Assembly (NCBI GenBank): GCA_028686135.1
Contig: JAQUCP010000029.1
Location: 1 to 22,692, forward strand
Origin: UBA12481 sp012523435
GTDB taxonomy: Bacteria > Bacteroidota > Bacteroidia > Bacteroidales > UBA12481
Direction of reading: 5' to 3'
Length of the DNA stretch: 22,692 bases
Below, piece after piece: positions 1 through 7,541 of the stretch (the stretch's first letter is position 1; each line of letters opens with the position of its first letter). The notes beneath the pieces were generated by a model. That model saw nothing but the letters and a program-made list of their open reading frames with translations, ran no database searches and was not told the origin of the DNA. Position numbers and translations under genes: made by a program.

Positions 1-1
1 G

Positions 2-139
2 AAAAAGGTGGATCAGTTTGTGGTTTATCAAACCATTGGCCGGGATGCCGGATGGCTTGGAGCAGCCACCGCGCTGGCCAGGCGCCAGGAGGATGATGCT
101 CCCCACCTGATCTATTGCCCGGAGTTTTTAAATATCTGA
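2..139 (+). pseudogene. 3' part of a phosphofructokinase-like gene, apparently truncated
   Basis: The open frame from the window edge reads KKVDQFVVYQTIGRDAGWLG and then a segment ending in LIYCPEFLNI and a TGA stop. GRDAGWLGAATALA followed shortly by a hydrophobic strand and a PE pair matches the central part of ATP- or PPi-dependent 6-phosphofructokinases, which phosphorylate fructose-6-phosphate in glycolysis. In that family this motif lies near the middle, and well over 100 residues normally follow. Here translation stops about 25 residues after the motif, and the next gene starts 35 bases later, so there is no room for the C-terminal half. I infer a truncated or decayed gene. A sequencing error cannot restore it, because the missing length is simply not present. 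The family match is good; the status of the gene is less sure because its 5' part is outside the window. Confidence 0.6.
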
Positions 140-145
140 TAGTCA

Positions 146-153
146 TACATTTG
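146..153 (+). promoter_or_regulatory. Bacteroidota -7 box (TACATTTG) before the SIS gene
   Basis: TACATTTG fits the Bacteroidota housekeeping consensus TAnnTTTG exactly and lies 20 bases before the ATG at 174. No clear -33 TTTG is visible; there is only a T-rich stretch at 125-129. The same ten bases TACATTTGTA recur before the GH92 gene at 2309. Confidence 0.5.
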
Positions 154-173
154 TAATTCTTAATTTTTCCCCT

Positions 174-1187
174 ATGAATTTGTACGATGTAAAATATACC
201 AGATTTGCCTTGGTACGGGAGATGATGGAGACCGCACAGGTAGTCCGCAATTTTGATCCAACGGAGGTTGGTACTTTTGCCAGGCGGGCCCAGACAAAAA
301 AGGGTTTGTTTCTGACGGGAGAAGGCAGCAGCCGGATTTTTCCAGCCAAGCGGGCCATTTATGATATGTTACGCTATGGAGCTCGCATTCCGGTGTTCAC
401 CGAGGGATCAACGCAGGCCATGGAGTATCCGCTGACCGACCTGGCTGTTTTTGGTGCATCCAACTCAGGACAGACCAAAGAGGTAGTCAGGCTGTTCATG
501 AAGCTGCGGGAGGAGGGCCATGATGCATTGTTCGGTCTCACAGCTAATGAGGATACTAAGTTGGCCGACCTGGCCCATCAAACCCATGTTTTAGGCTGTG
601 GCAAAGAGGACGCTGTAGCTGCCACTAAATCCGTGGTGGAGCAGGCACTCTTTTATGATGCTCTCGTGCGCGTGATGGTGGGGAAATGCTTGTGTGGCTT
701 CGACGAGTTGCCCGATCAGATGGAAGAGGCTATGACTACCAGCATTGATAAGGAAATCATTGAATCGGTGAAGAGTGCCGATATGATCTATTTCGCCGGA
801 CGGAATAATGGGGTAGTTGAAGAGCTGACGTTGAAAACCAATGAGATCACCAGGAAAAAATCGGAATTCCTGGAAGGGACCTATGCTGTCCACGGAATCG
901 AGGAGGTGATGGACCGCCGTGAGGTGGTGGTGATTGTTGACCCGTTCCCGGCGGAGGAAGAAAAGTTCCAGCAATGTCTGGTGAAAGGGGTGGGGATGAA
1001 CGTGATCGCCATCGCTTCCCGTCAAACTGCCTTCCCTACCGTGTTGATTCCGGATGGTGGCAAGATGGCGCCCTATGTGGAGCTGGCGGCAGGCTGGAAT
1101 CTACTCGTAGAGACGGGACTGGCGCTGGGGATTGATCTGGATAAACCAGTGAGAGCCAGGAAGATAGGTAATGAGTTTACACTTTAA
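174..1187 (+). CDS. SIS-domain sugar-phosphate isomerase/deaminase (GlmS isomerase-domain superfamily)
   Basis: This 337-residue cytosolic protein has two SIS domains in tandem, like the isomerase half of GlmS and the AgaS/NagB-II/FrlB enzymes, with no glutaminase domain. The phosphate-binding loop is GASNSGQT near residue 94. LKTNEITRKK followed by GTYAVHGIEE lines up with the GlmS segment carrying the catalytic Glu and ring-opening His. The C-terminal RARKIGNEF lies where GlmS has its active-site Lys. The likely reaction is isomerisation or deamination of a (amino)hexose-6-phosphate, for example glucosamine-6-phosphate to fructose-6-phosphate; the exact substrate cannot be read from the sequence. 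It follows a phosphofructokinase fragment and precedes a ROK kinase by 66 bases, so the two genes are probably co-transcribed. There is no signal peptide. Confidence 0.8.
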   Translation: MNLYDVKYTRFALVREMMETAQVVRNFDPTEVGTFARRAQTKKGLFLTGEGSSRIFPAKRAIYDMLRYGARIPVFTEGSTQAMEYPLTDLAVFGASNSGQTKEVVRLFMKLREEGHDALFGLTANEDTKLADLAHQTHVLGCGKEDAVAATKSVVEQALFYDALVRVMVGKCLCGFDELPDQMEEAMTTSIDKEIIESVKSADMIYFAGRNNGVVEELTLKTNEITRKKSEFLEGTYAVHGIEEVMDRREVVVIVDPFPAEEEKFQQCLVKGVGMNVIAIASRQTAFPTVLIPDGGKMAPYVELAAGWNLLVETGLALGIDLDKPVRARKIGNEFTL

Positions 1188-1253
1188 CAGGATCTCGCCC
1201 CGCTGACCATCGCTATGGCCTCATCCTCATATTACAAAACAAAATAAAAGAGC

Positions 1254-2255
1254 ATGCTGCAGGTTGCATTAGGTATTGACATTGGTGGAACGAACACCGA
1301 TTTTGCTTTTGTCGATCGCCAGGGCCATTTTCTGGCCGAAGAATCGATTTCAACGGTTGGGTTTCCCGAGCCGGACGTGTATGTTGCTACTCTGATGGAC
1401 AAGATCAAGCTGGTGAAAGAGCAGTTTTCTGAGCCGTTGGAGGTTGTAGGGATAGGCATCGGTGCCCCGATGGGGAACATTAATAAGGGAACCATTGAAT
1501 ATCCGGCGGATCTGCCTTGGAAGGGGATCATCCCACTGGCTGATCTAGTGAGTAAGCATACATCGTTGCCCATTCTGGTGACCAACGATGCCAATGCGGC
1601 AGCTGTTGGTGAGATGGTGTACGGGAATGCCAAAGGGATGAAAAACTTTGTGGTGATCACGTTAGGTACTGGCCTGGGCAGTGGAATCGTGGTAGATGGT
1701 AAGTTGGTATATGGTCAGGATGGTTTTGCCGGTGAGATTGGTCACACCATTGTTAGGCCCGGGCGTACCAACCGCGAGTGTGGCTGCGGAAGGATGGGAT
1801 GCCTCGAAACATACGTGTCGGCTACCGGACTTAAGCGGACTCTTTTTAAGATCATGGCCGACTCCATCGAAGGTTCGGAATTACGCGATATAAGCTTTAA
1901 TGAGATGACTGCTCTGCATATTGCGGAGGCTGCTGAGCGAGGCGATGTCTTGGCTATCAGGGCTTTCGATCATACCGGGGAGATGCTCGGACTCAAGTTA
2001 GCCGATGTGGTAGCCCACATCAATCCGGAGGCGATCTTTCTGTTCGGGGGCCTAACCTTAGCCAAAGGGCTGATTCTTGAACCAACCATTCGCTCGTTTG
2101 AGGAGAACCTCCTCTTTGTGTACAGAGGGAAGGTCAAGCTGATGGCGTCGGGGCTGAACAGTAAAAACTCCGCCGTGCTCGGAGCCAGCGCACTGGCCTG
2201 GGAAAAGTATGAGAAATATAATGACGGTGACGGTGCTCTAACCGGAATAGAATAG
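1254..2255 (+). CDS. ROK-family sugar kinase
   Basis: This 333-residue protein has the ROK layout. The N-terminal phosphate-1 loop is DIGGTN (residues 9-14). The catalytic Asp is D112 in LVTNDANAA. The glycine-rich TLGTGLGSGI loop follows. The ROK zinc site is H164 plus CGCGRMGC (C176, C178, C183), followed by the usual LE. FLFGGLTLA near residue 263 is the adenosine-binding segment. It should phosphorylate a hexose or N-acetylhexosamine with ATP in the cytosol; glucose, mannose, fructose and GlcNAc are all possible. No promoter box is visible in the 66-base gap after the SIS gene, which supports one transcript. No helix-turn-helix precedes the kinase domain, so it is an enzyme and not a NagC-type repressor. 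Confidence 0.9.
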   Translation: MLQVALGIDIGGTNTDFAFVDRQGHFLAEESISTVGFPEPDVYVATLMDKIKLVKEQFSEPLEVVGIGIGAPMGNINKGTIEYPADLPWKGIIPLADLVSKHTSLPILVTNDANAAAVGEMVYGNAKGMKNFVVITLGTGLGSGIVVDGKLVYGQDGFAGEIGHTIVRPGRTNRECGCGRMGCLETYVSATGLKRTLFKIMADSIEGSELRDISFNEMTALHIAEAAERGDVLAIRAFDHTGEMLGLKLADVVAHINPEAIFLFGGLTLAKGLILEPTIRSFEENLLFVYRGKVKLMASGLNSKNSAVLGASALAWEKYEKYNDGDGALTGIE

Positions 2256-2308
2256 AAGCTAATTTGGATATTTCTCCACTTTGGGGGTCGTGCTGGGGCT
2301 GAACGTTG

Positions 2309-2316
2309 TACATTTG
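2309..2316 (+). promoter_or_regulatory. Bacteroidota -7 box (TACATTTG) before the GH92 gene
   Basis: This is an exact TAnnTTTG match 17 bases before the ATG at 2334. A TTTG at 2280-2283 is the nearest -33 candidate but lies about 25 bases away, further than usual. It suggests the mannosidase has its own promoter despite following the ROK gene in the same direction. Confidence 0.5.
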
Positions 2317-2333
2317 TATAAAAACGTACGACT

Positions 2334-4586
2334 ATGACCCCGCTGAAAACGATTCACCGCCATTCTTCAATCATTTTGTTGCTGGTTGCTACCGTTCTAC
2401 TCATGAGTTCCTCCTGTGGCAGGAACTCTGAAACGGATTATGCCCGCTTTGTCGATCCTTTCATCGGTACCGATGCCCATGGCCATACCTTCCCGGGTGC
2501 CGTGGTGCCCTTCGGGATGGTTCAGCTCAGTCCAAATAACGGTCGCAATGGCTGGGACTGGTGCTCGGGATACCACTATTCCGATTCTGTTATTGTCGGG
2601 TTTGCTCACAAGCACTTGAGTGGCACCGGGATAGGTGATCTTGGGGATATCCTGTTCCAACCGACAACCATCAGCCTGACGGAGGATGAGTATCATGGGG
2701 GAAAAGTGTTTCATCAGCGATTCAGCGCAGCTTTTTCACATGATGAAGAGGAAGCCTCACCCGGCTATTATCGGGTTACCGTGCGGGAGCCTGAGACTGG
2801 CCTCAGGCCAATCCGGGTAGAACTGACCGCCACCGAACGAACTGGTTTTCACCGCTATAGCTACCCTGCCGGCGAAGCTGTCAACCTGATGCTCGACCTG
2901 GGTTTTGCTGTGAATTGGGATGCTCCTGTGGAAACGTCTATCCATATTGAGAATGATACCCTCATCACCGGATTCCGGAAATCTAAAGGGTGGGCCAACA
3001 ATCAACAGGTTTTTTTCGCGGCCGTTTTTTCCAAGCCGATGACTTCGTACACCCTGTACAAAACCGGACTGGAAAATCCGGGGATGCGCAATGTGTTGGG
3101 CAAATACTCATCGGCACTCTTTTCTTTCGGTGAAAAGGGTGGTGAGTTGTTGATGAAGGTCGCTTTATCACCTGTCGATGAGGAGGGTGCAGTCCGTAAT
3201 TTGTTGGCTGAGAACCCCGGATGGCGGTTCAACCGTGTCAGGAATGCAGCGAGGGAAGCCTGGAATCGCGAGCTATCCAAAATTGATATCACCACCGAGG
3301 ATAACAGTTTGAAAACCACCTTTTATACAGCATTGTACCATAGCATGATCGCTCCGAGCCTATTCTCCGATGTGGATGGTCGCTATCGGGGCAGCGATCC
3401 GGAACGGACCGTGAAACAGGCAGAGGGATGGAAAAACTATACCGTGTTTTCGCTCTGGGACACTTTCAGGGCTGCCCATCCGCTCTTTACGCTGATCCAG
3501 CAGGAGCGCATGCCTGATTTGATACAGTCGATGATGGCCCATTATAATGAGCATGGCTTGTTGCCCGTCTGGACTTTAGAGGGTTGTGAGACCAACTGTA
3601 TGATTGGATACCATGCCATCCCGGTGCTTGTTGATGCCGCCATGAAGGGCTATCCATTTGATTATGAGCGAGCTTATGAAGCCATGAAAAAGAGTGCCAT
3701 GGATGATGGCCGCGGACTGAAGAACTACCGTGAGTACGGCTATCTGCCTGGGGATCTGGAGAACCAGTCGGTTTCCCAGACACTGGAATATGCCTATGAC
3801 GACTGGTGTATTGCGCAGATGGCCAAGAAATTGGGTAAGGAGGAAGATTATCAGTATTTTATGGAGAGATCAAACAGCTACCGGGCGGTTTTTGATCCGG
3901 AGACTCGCTTCATGCGCGGTAGGATGTCCGATGGATCCTGGCGTCAGGATTTCAATCCGCTGTATAGCAGCCACAATGTGCACGACTTCACCGAAGGTAA
4001 CAGTTGGCAATATTCATGGTTCGTGCCGCATGCTCCGGAAGATCTGATCTCGCTGATGGGAGGCCGGGAGGCCTTTATCAGTCGGCTCGACTCGCTATTC
4101 AACACCACGGCACAGGTGGAAGGGGAGAATGCTTCTCCGGATATCTCTGGATTGATAGGCCAGTATGCCCAGGGCAACGAACCGAGCCATCATGTGGCCT
4201 ATCTGTACAATATCGCCGGGGCTCCGGAGAAGACGCAGGAGATTGTTCATCGCATTTGCACGACACTTTACACCGACCAACCTGATGGATTGTGTGGCAA
4301 CGAAGACTGCGGCGCGATGTCGGCTTGGTATGTGTTCAGCACTATGGGGTTTTACCCGCTCAACCCTGCTGATGGAGTTTACCAGATTGGTACTCCATTT
4401 TTTGATGAGGTGGTGATCAATCTACCTGAAGGTAAGCAGTTTAGAGTTGTTGCAGAGAATCGGTCCCCGGAATTCTCACTGATCAAATCGATCCGGTTGA
4501 ATGGTCAGGAACTCAACCGTACATTCGTGACTCACAAAGAGATCGTGGCTGGAGGTGAGCTCGCTCTGGAATTGACAGGTCGATAA
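2334..4586 (+). CDS. GH92 family alpha-mannosidase, lipoprotein
   Basis: This 750-residue protein is full length for GH92. The N-terminus is a lipoprotein signal ending in LLMSSSC, so the mature protein is probably anchored in the outer membrane or periplasm. The family hallmark FVDPFIGT...HGHTFPGAVVPFGMVQLSP opens the beta-sandwich domain. The (alpha/alpha)6 domain carries EGNSWQY (Glu554) and GNEDCGAMSAWY (Glu657, Asp658), where the family has its acid and base residues; NEPSHHVAYLY lies between them. GH92 enzymes are calcium-dependent inverting exo-alpha-mannosidases, often specific for 1,2 linkages of high-mannose N-glycans; linkage specificity here is not determined. Its place after the SIS and ROK genes suggests that the released sugar feeds their pathway. 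No SusC/SusD pair is present in the window. Confidence 0.93.
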   Translation: MTPLKTIHRHSSIILLLVATVLLMSSSCGRNSETDYARFVDPFIGTDAHGHTFPGAVVPFGMVQLSPNNGRNGWDWCSGYHYSDSVIVGFAHKHLSGTGIGDLGDILFQPTTISLTEDEYHGGKVFHQRFSAAFSHDEEEASPGYYRVTVREPETGLRPIRVELTATERTGFHRYSYPAGEAVNLMLDLGFAVNWDAPVETSIHIENDTLITGFRKSKGWANNQQVFFAAVFSKPMTSYTLYKTGLENPGMRNVLGKYSSALFSFGEKGGELLMKVALSPVDEEGAVRNLLAENPGWRFNRVRNAAREAWNRELSKIDITTEDNSLKTTFYTALYHSMIAPSLFSDVDGRYRGSDPERTVKQAEGWKNYTVFSLWDTFRAAHPLFTLIQQERMPDLIQSMMAHYNEHGLLPVWTLEGCETNCMIGYHAIPVLVDAAMKGYPFDYERAYEAMKKSAMDDGRGLKNYREYGYLPGDLENQSVSQTLEYAYDDWCIAQMAKKLGKEEDYQYFMERSNSYRAVFDPETRFMRGRMSDGSWRQDFNPLYSSHNVHDFTEGNSWQYSWFVPHAPEDLISLMGGREAFISRLDSLFNTTAQVEGENASPDISGLIGQYAQGNEPSHHVAYLYNIAGAPEKTQEIVHRICTTLYTDQPDGLCGNEDCGAMSAWYVFSTMGFYPLNPADGVYQIGTPFFDEVVINLPEGKQFRVVAENRSPEFSLIKSIRLNGQELNRTFVTHKEIVAGGELALELTGR

Positions 4587-4617
4587 AAGGCCCGAGTTTT
4601 GTACTGACCTCTTCTGT

Positions 4618-6798
4618 ATGAGCGAAAAGAAAATTCTAAGCACAACACGTCGAATCAATGACCTTTTGTCAGTGAGGCGACTGAAAGAAGCCATTGCTGA
4701 TCTTCGTCCGTTGATTGAAGATGCCGGAAAGAACGCATGGAACGACGAGCTGGATCAGATTGATACCACCTATCGATATATGCTGGACTATACTGCCAAG
4801 GGAGTTCAGGATCCTGAGAGGAACAAGGTTTATCGGAAGGTGATTGCTGATCTTTTCGAGCTGACTGACCAGGTATCCGCTAATCTCTTATTGCGCGAAT
4901 CAACCCAATATGTGTACGTTCGGAAGCGGATCTTTCGCGATGATCCCGGATTGGAGGGGTTTATCCAAGGATACCTGGATAATCCGGATCTGAATGACCC
5001 ACAAGGGCAGGACTATCTGCGCGATTTGTCTCGACTGTTTCACTTTGTCTGGCTGACCGACCGGTTCAGTGATCGGGAGGTGAGGTTGGTGGAGCTGATC
5101 CGTGATTCGCAAAAGCTATCGGTTCAAGAGAAGGCCGTCATTGTTACTGGTCTGAATCTCGGGTTGTTACGATATTTCGATCGCCGGAAGTTTGACCTGC
5201 TATTCAGCTTTTTCAATGAATCAGATGAAGAGATCCGTCAGAGAGCTTTGGTGGGTTTGTTGCTGGCTTTTTTCCGCTATGATCAGCGTCTGGCCTATTA
5301 TCCGGGGATCCGTGGCCGGATGATGATCATGGATGAAAACCCGCAATTTAAAAAGCTGGTTCAGGAGGTGATCATGCAGCTCATCCGGAGTCGGGATTCT
5401 GATCAGCTTAGTCGCCGGATGCAGGAAGAGATTCTGCCGGAGATGATTAAGCTGACTCCCCAGATCCGGAACAAACTCGATCTCGATAAACTCCTCGGCG
5501 AAAGTCTGCAGGATGATCAAAACCCCGAATGGGAAGAGCTTTTTAGTGACACCCCGGGTTTGCGGGACAAAATGCAGGAATTGACGGAATTGCAGATGGA
5601 GGGAGATGATGTTTTTCTCGGAACCTTCAGCATGCTCAAGGGCTTTCCGTTCTTCCGCCACCTCATCAACTGGTTCTTCCCGTTTACCCCTGGTCACCCA
5701 GAAATTCAGGCCCTCCAGCAACAGGAGGATCTGGCGTGGATGAGCGGTTTTCTCGAATCCGTGGAAAAAAGCTTTTATCTGTGTAATTCAGATAAATACA
5801 GCATCTCTTTTGGGATCAGGTCCATGCCTGATGAGATGCAACAGTTCCTCAACGATGGACTCAGAGCGGAGGCCGACCAGCTCAAGGAGATCATGGATGA
5901 TGAAAAACTGATCGACCCACTCCAACAATCTCGACGAGTGATTCGTCAATATATTCAGGACCTTTACCGGTTTTTTAAGCTGTACCCCGACCATCAAGGA
6001 TTTGATGATCTGTTCACCTGGAAGCTGGATTTTTACCGAAAAGATTTCTATCGTGATCTTTTCCAAGGTGATACACAAGCTCTCCACACGATTGCCGAGT
6101 TTTATCTGCATAAGAAAAACTACCGCGAGGCCGCCGAGGCTTTCGGGATACTCGAAGGATCGGGTGATCTCAGCGCTGAGGTGCTTCAGAAATCAGGTTT
6201 TGCGTGGCAAAAAAGCGGCAATTATCAGAAGGCCCTCGATTATTATCTGAAGGCTGACCTCATCCAGCCCGAGAACCTCTGGAACCTGAAAAAAATCGGC
6301 CTCTGTTATCGGTATTTAAAAAAACCTGATCAGGCTCTACTCTATTACAGACAGGCAGAACATCTTGACCCAGAGGATCTTAGTACAGAAGTGTCGATTG
6401 GTCATTGTCTGCTTGATCTCCAAGAGTACGGCGAGGCTTTAAAGTCTTATTTTAAAGTGGAATACCTGGCCCCGGCGAATACGAAAGTTTGGCGTCCAAT
6501 TGCCTGGTGCTCGTTCTTGCTTGGGAAGTTTGACCAGGCGAGCGATTACTATCACCGGTTGTTAGAGAAGGAGACCAACCATTATGACCTGATCAGTTTG
6601 GGGCATCTGGAGTGGTGCCGGGGCGATCGTCAGGCTGCCATTGAGCGGTATCGCCAGAGCATTGTGAAGGGCAAGATCAGTTTTGATGAGTTTCTCACGG
6701 TGTTTGAGAATGACCGGGAGCAATTGATTAACCAGTGTATAGACCCGGATGATATCCCAATTCTTCTGGATCACCTGCGTTACGTGATTTCCGCCTAG
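4618..6798 (+). CDS. Large TPR-repeat protein of Bacteroidota type
   Basis: This is a 726-residue soluble protein without signal peptide or membrane segments. The N-terminal two thirds are charged and helical and match no catalytic motif I know. From about residue 485 to 690 there are five or six tetratricopeptide units with the usual pattern of small and aromatic residues, for example the unit beginning AEVLQKSGFAWQKSGNYQKA and the next beginning LWNLKKIGLCYRYL. TPR solenoids act as protein-docking scaffolds. The gene starts 31 bases after the GH92 gene and ends 32 bases before a secreted-protein gene. An imperfect -7 box (GAGTTTTG) around 4594-4601 is the only promoter hint. The function is unknown; an unrelated housekeeping role is as likely as one linked to the sugar cluster. 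Confidence 0.75.
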   Translation: MSEKKILSTTRRINDLLSVRRLKEAIADLRPLIEDAGKNAWNDELDQIDTTYRYMLDYTAKGVQDPERNKVYRKVIADLFELTDQVSANLLLRESTQYVYVRKRIFRDDPGLEGFIQGYLDNPDLNDPQGQDYLRDLSRLFHFVWLTDRFSDREVRLVELIRDSQKLSVQEKAVIVTGLNLGLLRYFDRRKFDLLFSFFNESDEEIRQRALVGLLLAFFRYDQRLAYYPGIRGRMMIMDENPQFKKLVQEVIMQLIRSRDSDQLSRRMQEEILPEMIKLTPQIRNKLDLDKLLGESLQDDQNPEWEELFSDTPGLRDKMQELTELQMEGDDVFLGTFSMLKGFPFFRHLINWFFPFTPGHPEIQALQQQEDLAWMSGFLESVEKSFYLCNSDKYSISFGIRSMPDEMQQFLNDGLRAEADQLKEIMDDEKLIDPLQQSRRVIRQYIQDLYRFFKLYPDHQGFDDLFTWKLDFYRKDFYRDLFQGDTQALHTIAEFYLHKKNYREAAEAFGILEGSGDLSAEVLQKSGFAWQKSGNYQKALDYYLKADLIQPENLWNLKKIGLCYRYLKKPDQALLYYRQAEHLDPEDLSTEVSIGHCLLDLQEYGEALKSYFKVEYLAPANTKVWRPIAWCSFLLGKFDQASDYYHRLLEKETNHYDLISLGHLEWCRGDRQAAIERYRQSIVKGKISFDEFLTVFENDREQLINQCIDPDDIPILLDHLRYVISA

Positions 6799-6804
6799 GA
6801 TCAC

Positions 6805-6812
6805 TATTTTTG
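6805..6812 (+). promoter_or_regulatory. Bacteroidota -7 box (TATTTTTG)
   Basis: This is an exact TAnnTTTG match 18 bases before the ATG at 6831, in the short gap after the TPR gene. A purine-rich AAGGATGAAGG lies just before the start codon. The -33 region is not convincing. Confidence 0.45.
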
Positions 6813-6830
6813 CCTCAAAAAGGATGAAGG

Positions 6831-7529
6831 ATGAACCGATTGAGGCGAGGTTTTCTGTTTTTACTGTTGGGACTGACAGGCTTGTTCCCTGGGGTACGGC
6901 TATATGGCAGCTCATTCATGGATAGGCAAGGGCGCGACTTGGCGATCATTGTTGATTTTCCCGAAAAGCCCATCGTGATTCCCCACTATCGTAGTTTCTG
7001 GAATTTCTGGGCCCATGTTTTTGATTTTAACCAGGATGGATTTGGGAAGGTAGGACATACTGCTGTCATCTTGGTGGATGGGCAGACTGGTGATCTGTAC
7101 TATTTTGATTTTGGCCGGTATGATGATCGTTCGGACCTGATGGGGCCGCGACCGGAGTTTTACGGCACGGTTAGATCGGCCCGTAATGTTCCCCAGTTAG
7201 AGCTGGATATCAAGGCTAAAATTGAAAGCGACCAGATTCTCAACCTGGAAGCTATTCTGATTCAGCTGGCTACCAAACCGATTTTGCATGGATATGACCC
7301 CATTGATTTCGCGGTGGTGCCGAACCTGGAGCTGGGGCCCATGGTAGAATATGCCCGTTCCTGTGAGGAGGAGGGGTACTTTTATTACGGAGCACCTGCC
7401 CATCTTTACTGCACGAGCTTTGTCCGTAAGATCATCAGCAAGGGCGGCAAAGGGTTTCACCCGCTAAATTTCACCGGCCAGCAAACTTTGAAAAACGTGC
7501 GCAAAAAGGTTCGACAACCTTACGACTAA
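6831..7529 (+). CDS. Secreted protein with a possible permuted papain-like (LRAT/NlpC-like) His/Cys pair
   Basis: This 232-residue protein has an N-terminal signal peptide (MNRLRRGFLFLLLGLTGLF, cleavage perhaps near residue 26). I do not recognise a named family with certainty. Two short stretches stand out: KVGHTAVILVDGQTGDLYYF, with His76 entering a beta-strand pair, and LYCTSFVRKII, with Cys194 at the start of a helix. His first and Cys later in a YCxxFV context is the order seen in circularly permuted papain-fold enzymes (LRAT, YiiX and some NlpC/P60 relatives), which cleave amide or ester bonds. The catalytic reading is an inference from these two motifs. The gene follows the TPR gene in the same direction and ends 12 bases before the convergent S9 peptidase gene. 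Confidence 0.7.
   Translation: MNRLRRGFLFLLLGLTGLFPGVRLYGSSFMDRQGRDLAIIVDFPEKPIVIPHYRSFWNFWAHVFDFNQDGFGKVGHTAVILVDGQTGDLYYFDFGRYDDRSDLMGPRPEFYGTVRSARNVPQLELDIKAKIESDQILNLEAILIQLATKPILHGYDPIDFAVVPNLELGPMVEYARSCEEEGYFYYGAPAHLYCTSFVRKIISKGGKGFHPLNFTGQQTLKNVRKKVRQPYD
7503..7521 (-). terminator. Rho-independent terminator of the S9 peptidase gene
   Basis: Read on the - strand, AAGGTT-GTCG-AACCTT forms a 6-bp perfect stem with a tetraloop and is followed by a short T run. It lies about 20 bases past the peptidase stop codon, inside the 3' end of the convergent + strand gene. Confidence 0.5.
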
Positions 7530-7541
7530 TGACCAAATTGG

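Noticed and set aside
591..1025. - strand open frame opposite the SIS gene
   Set aside because: It is the antisense of a gene with clear SIS motifs; the His-rich product looks like an artefact.
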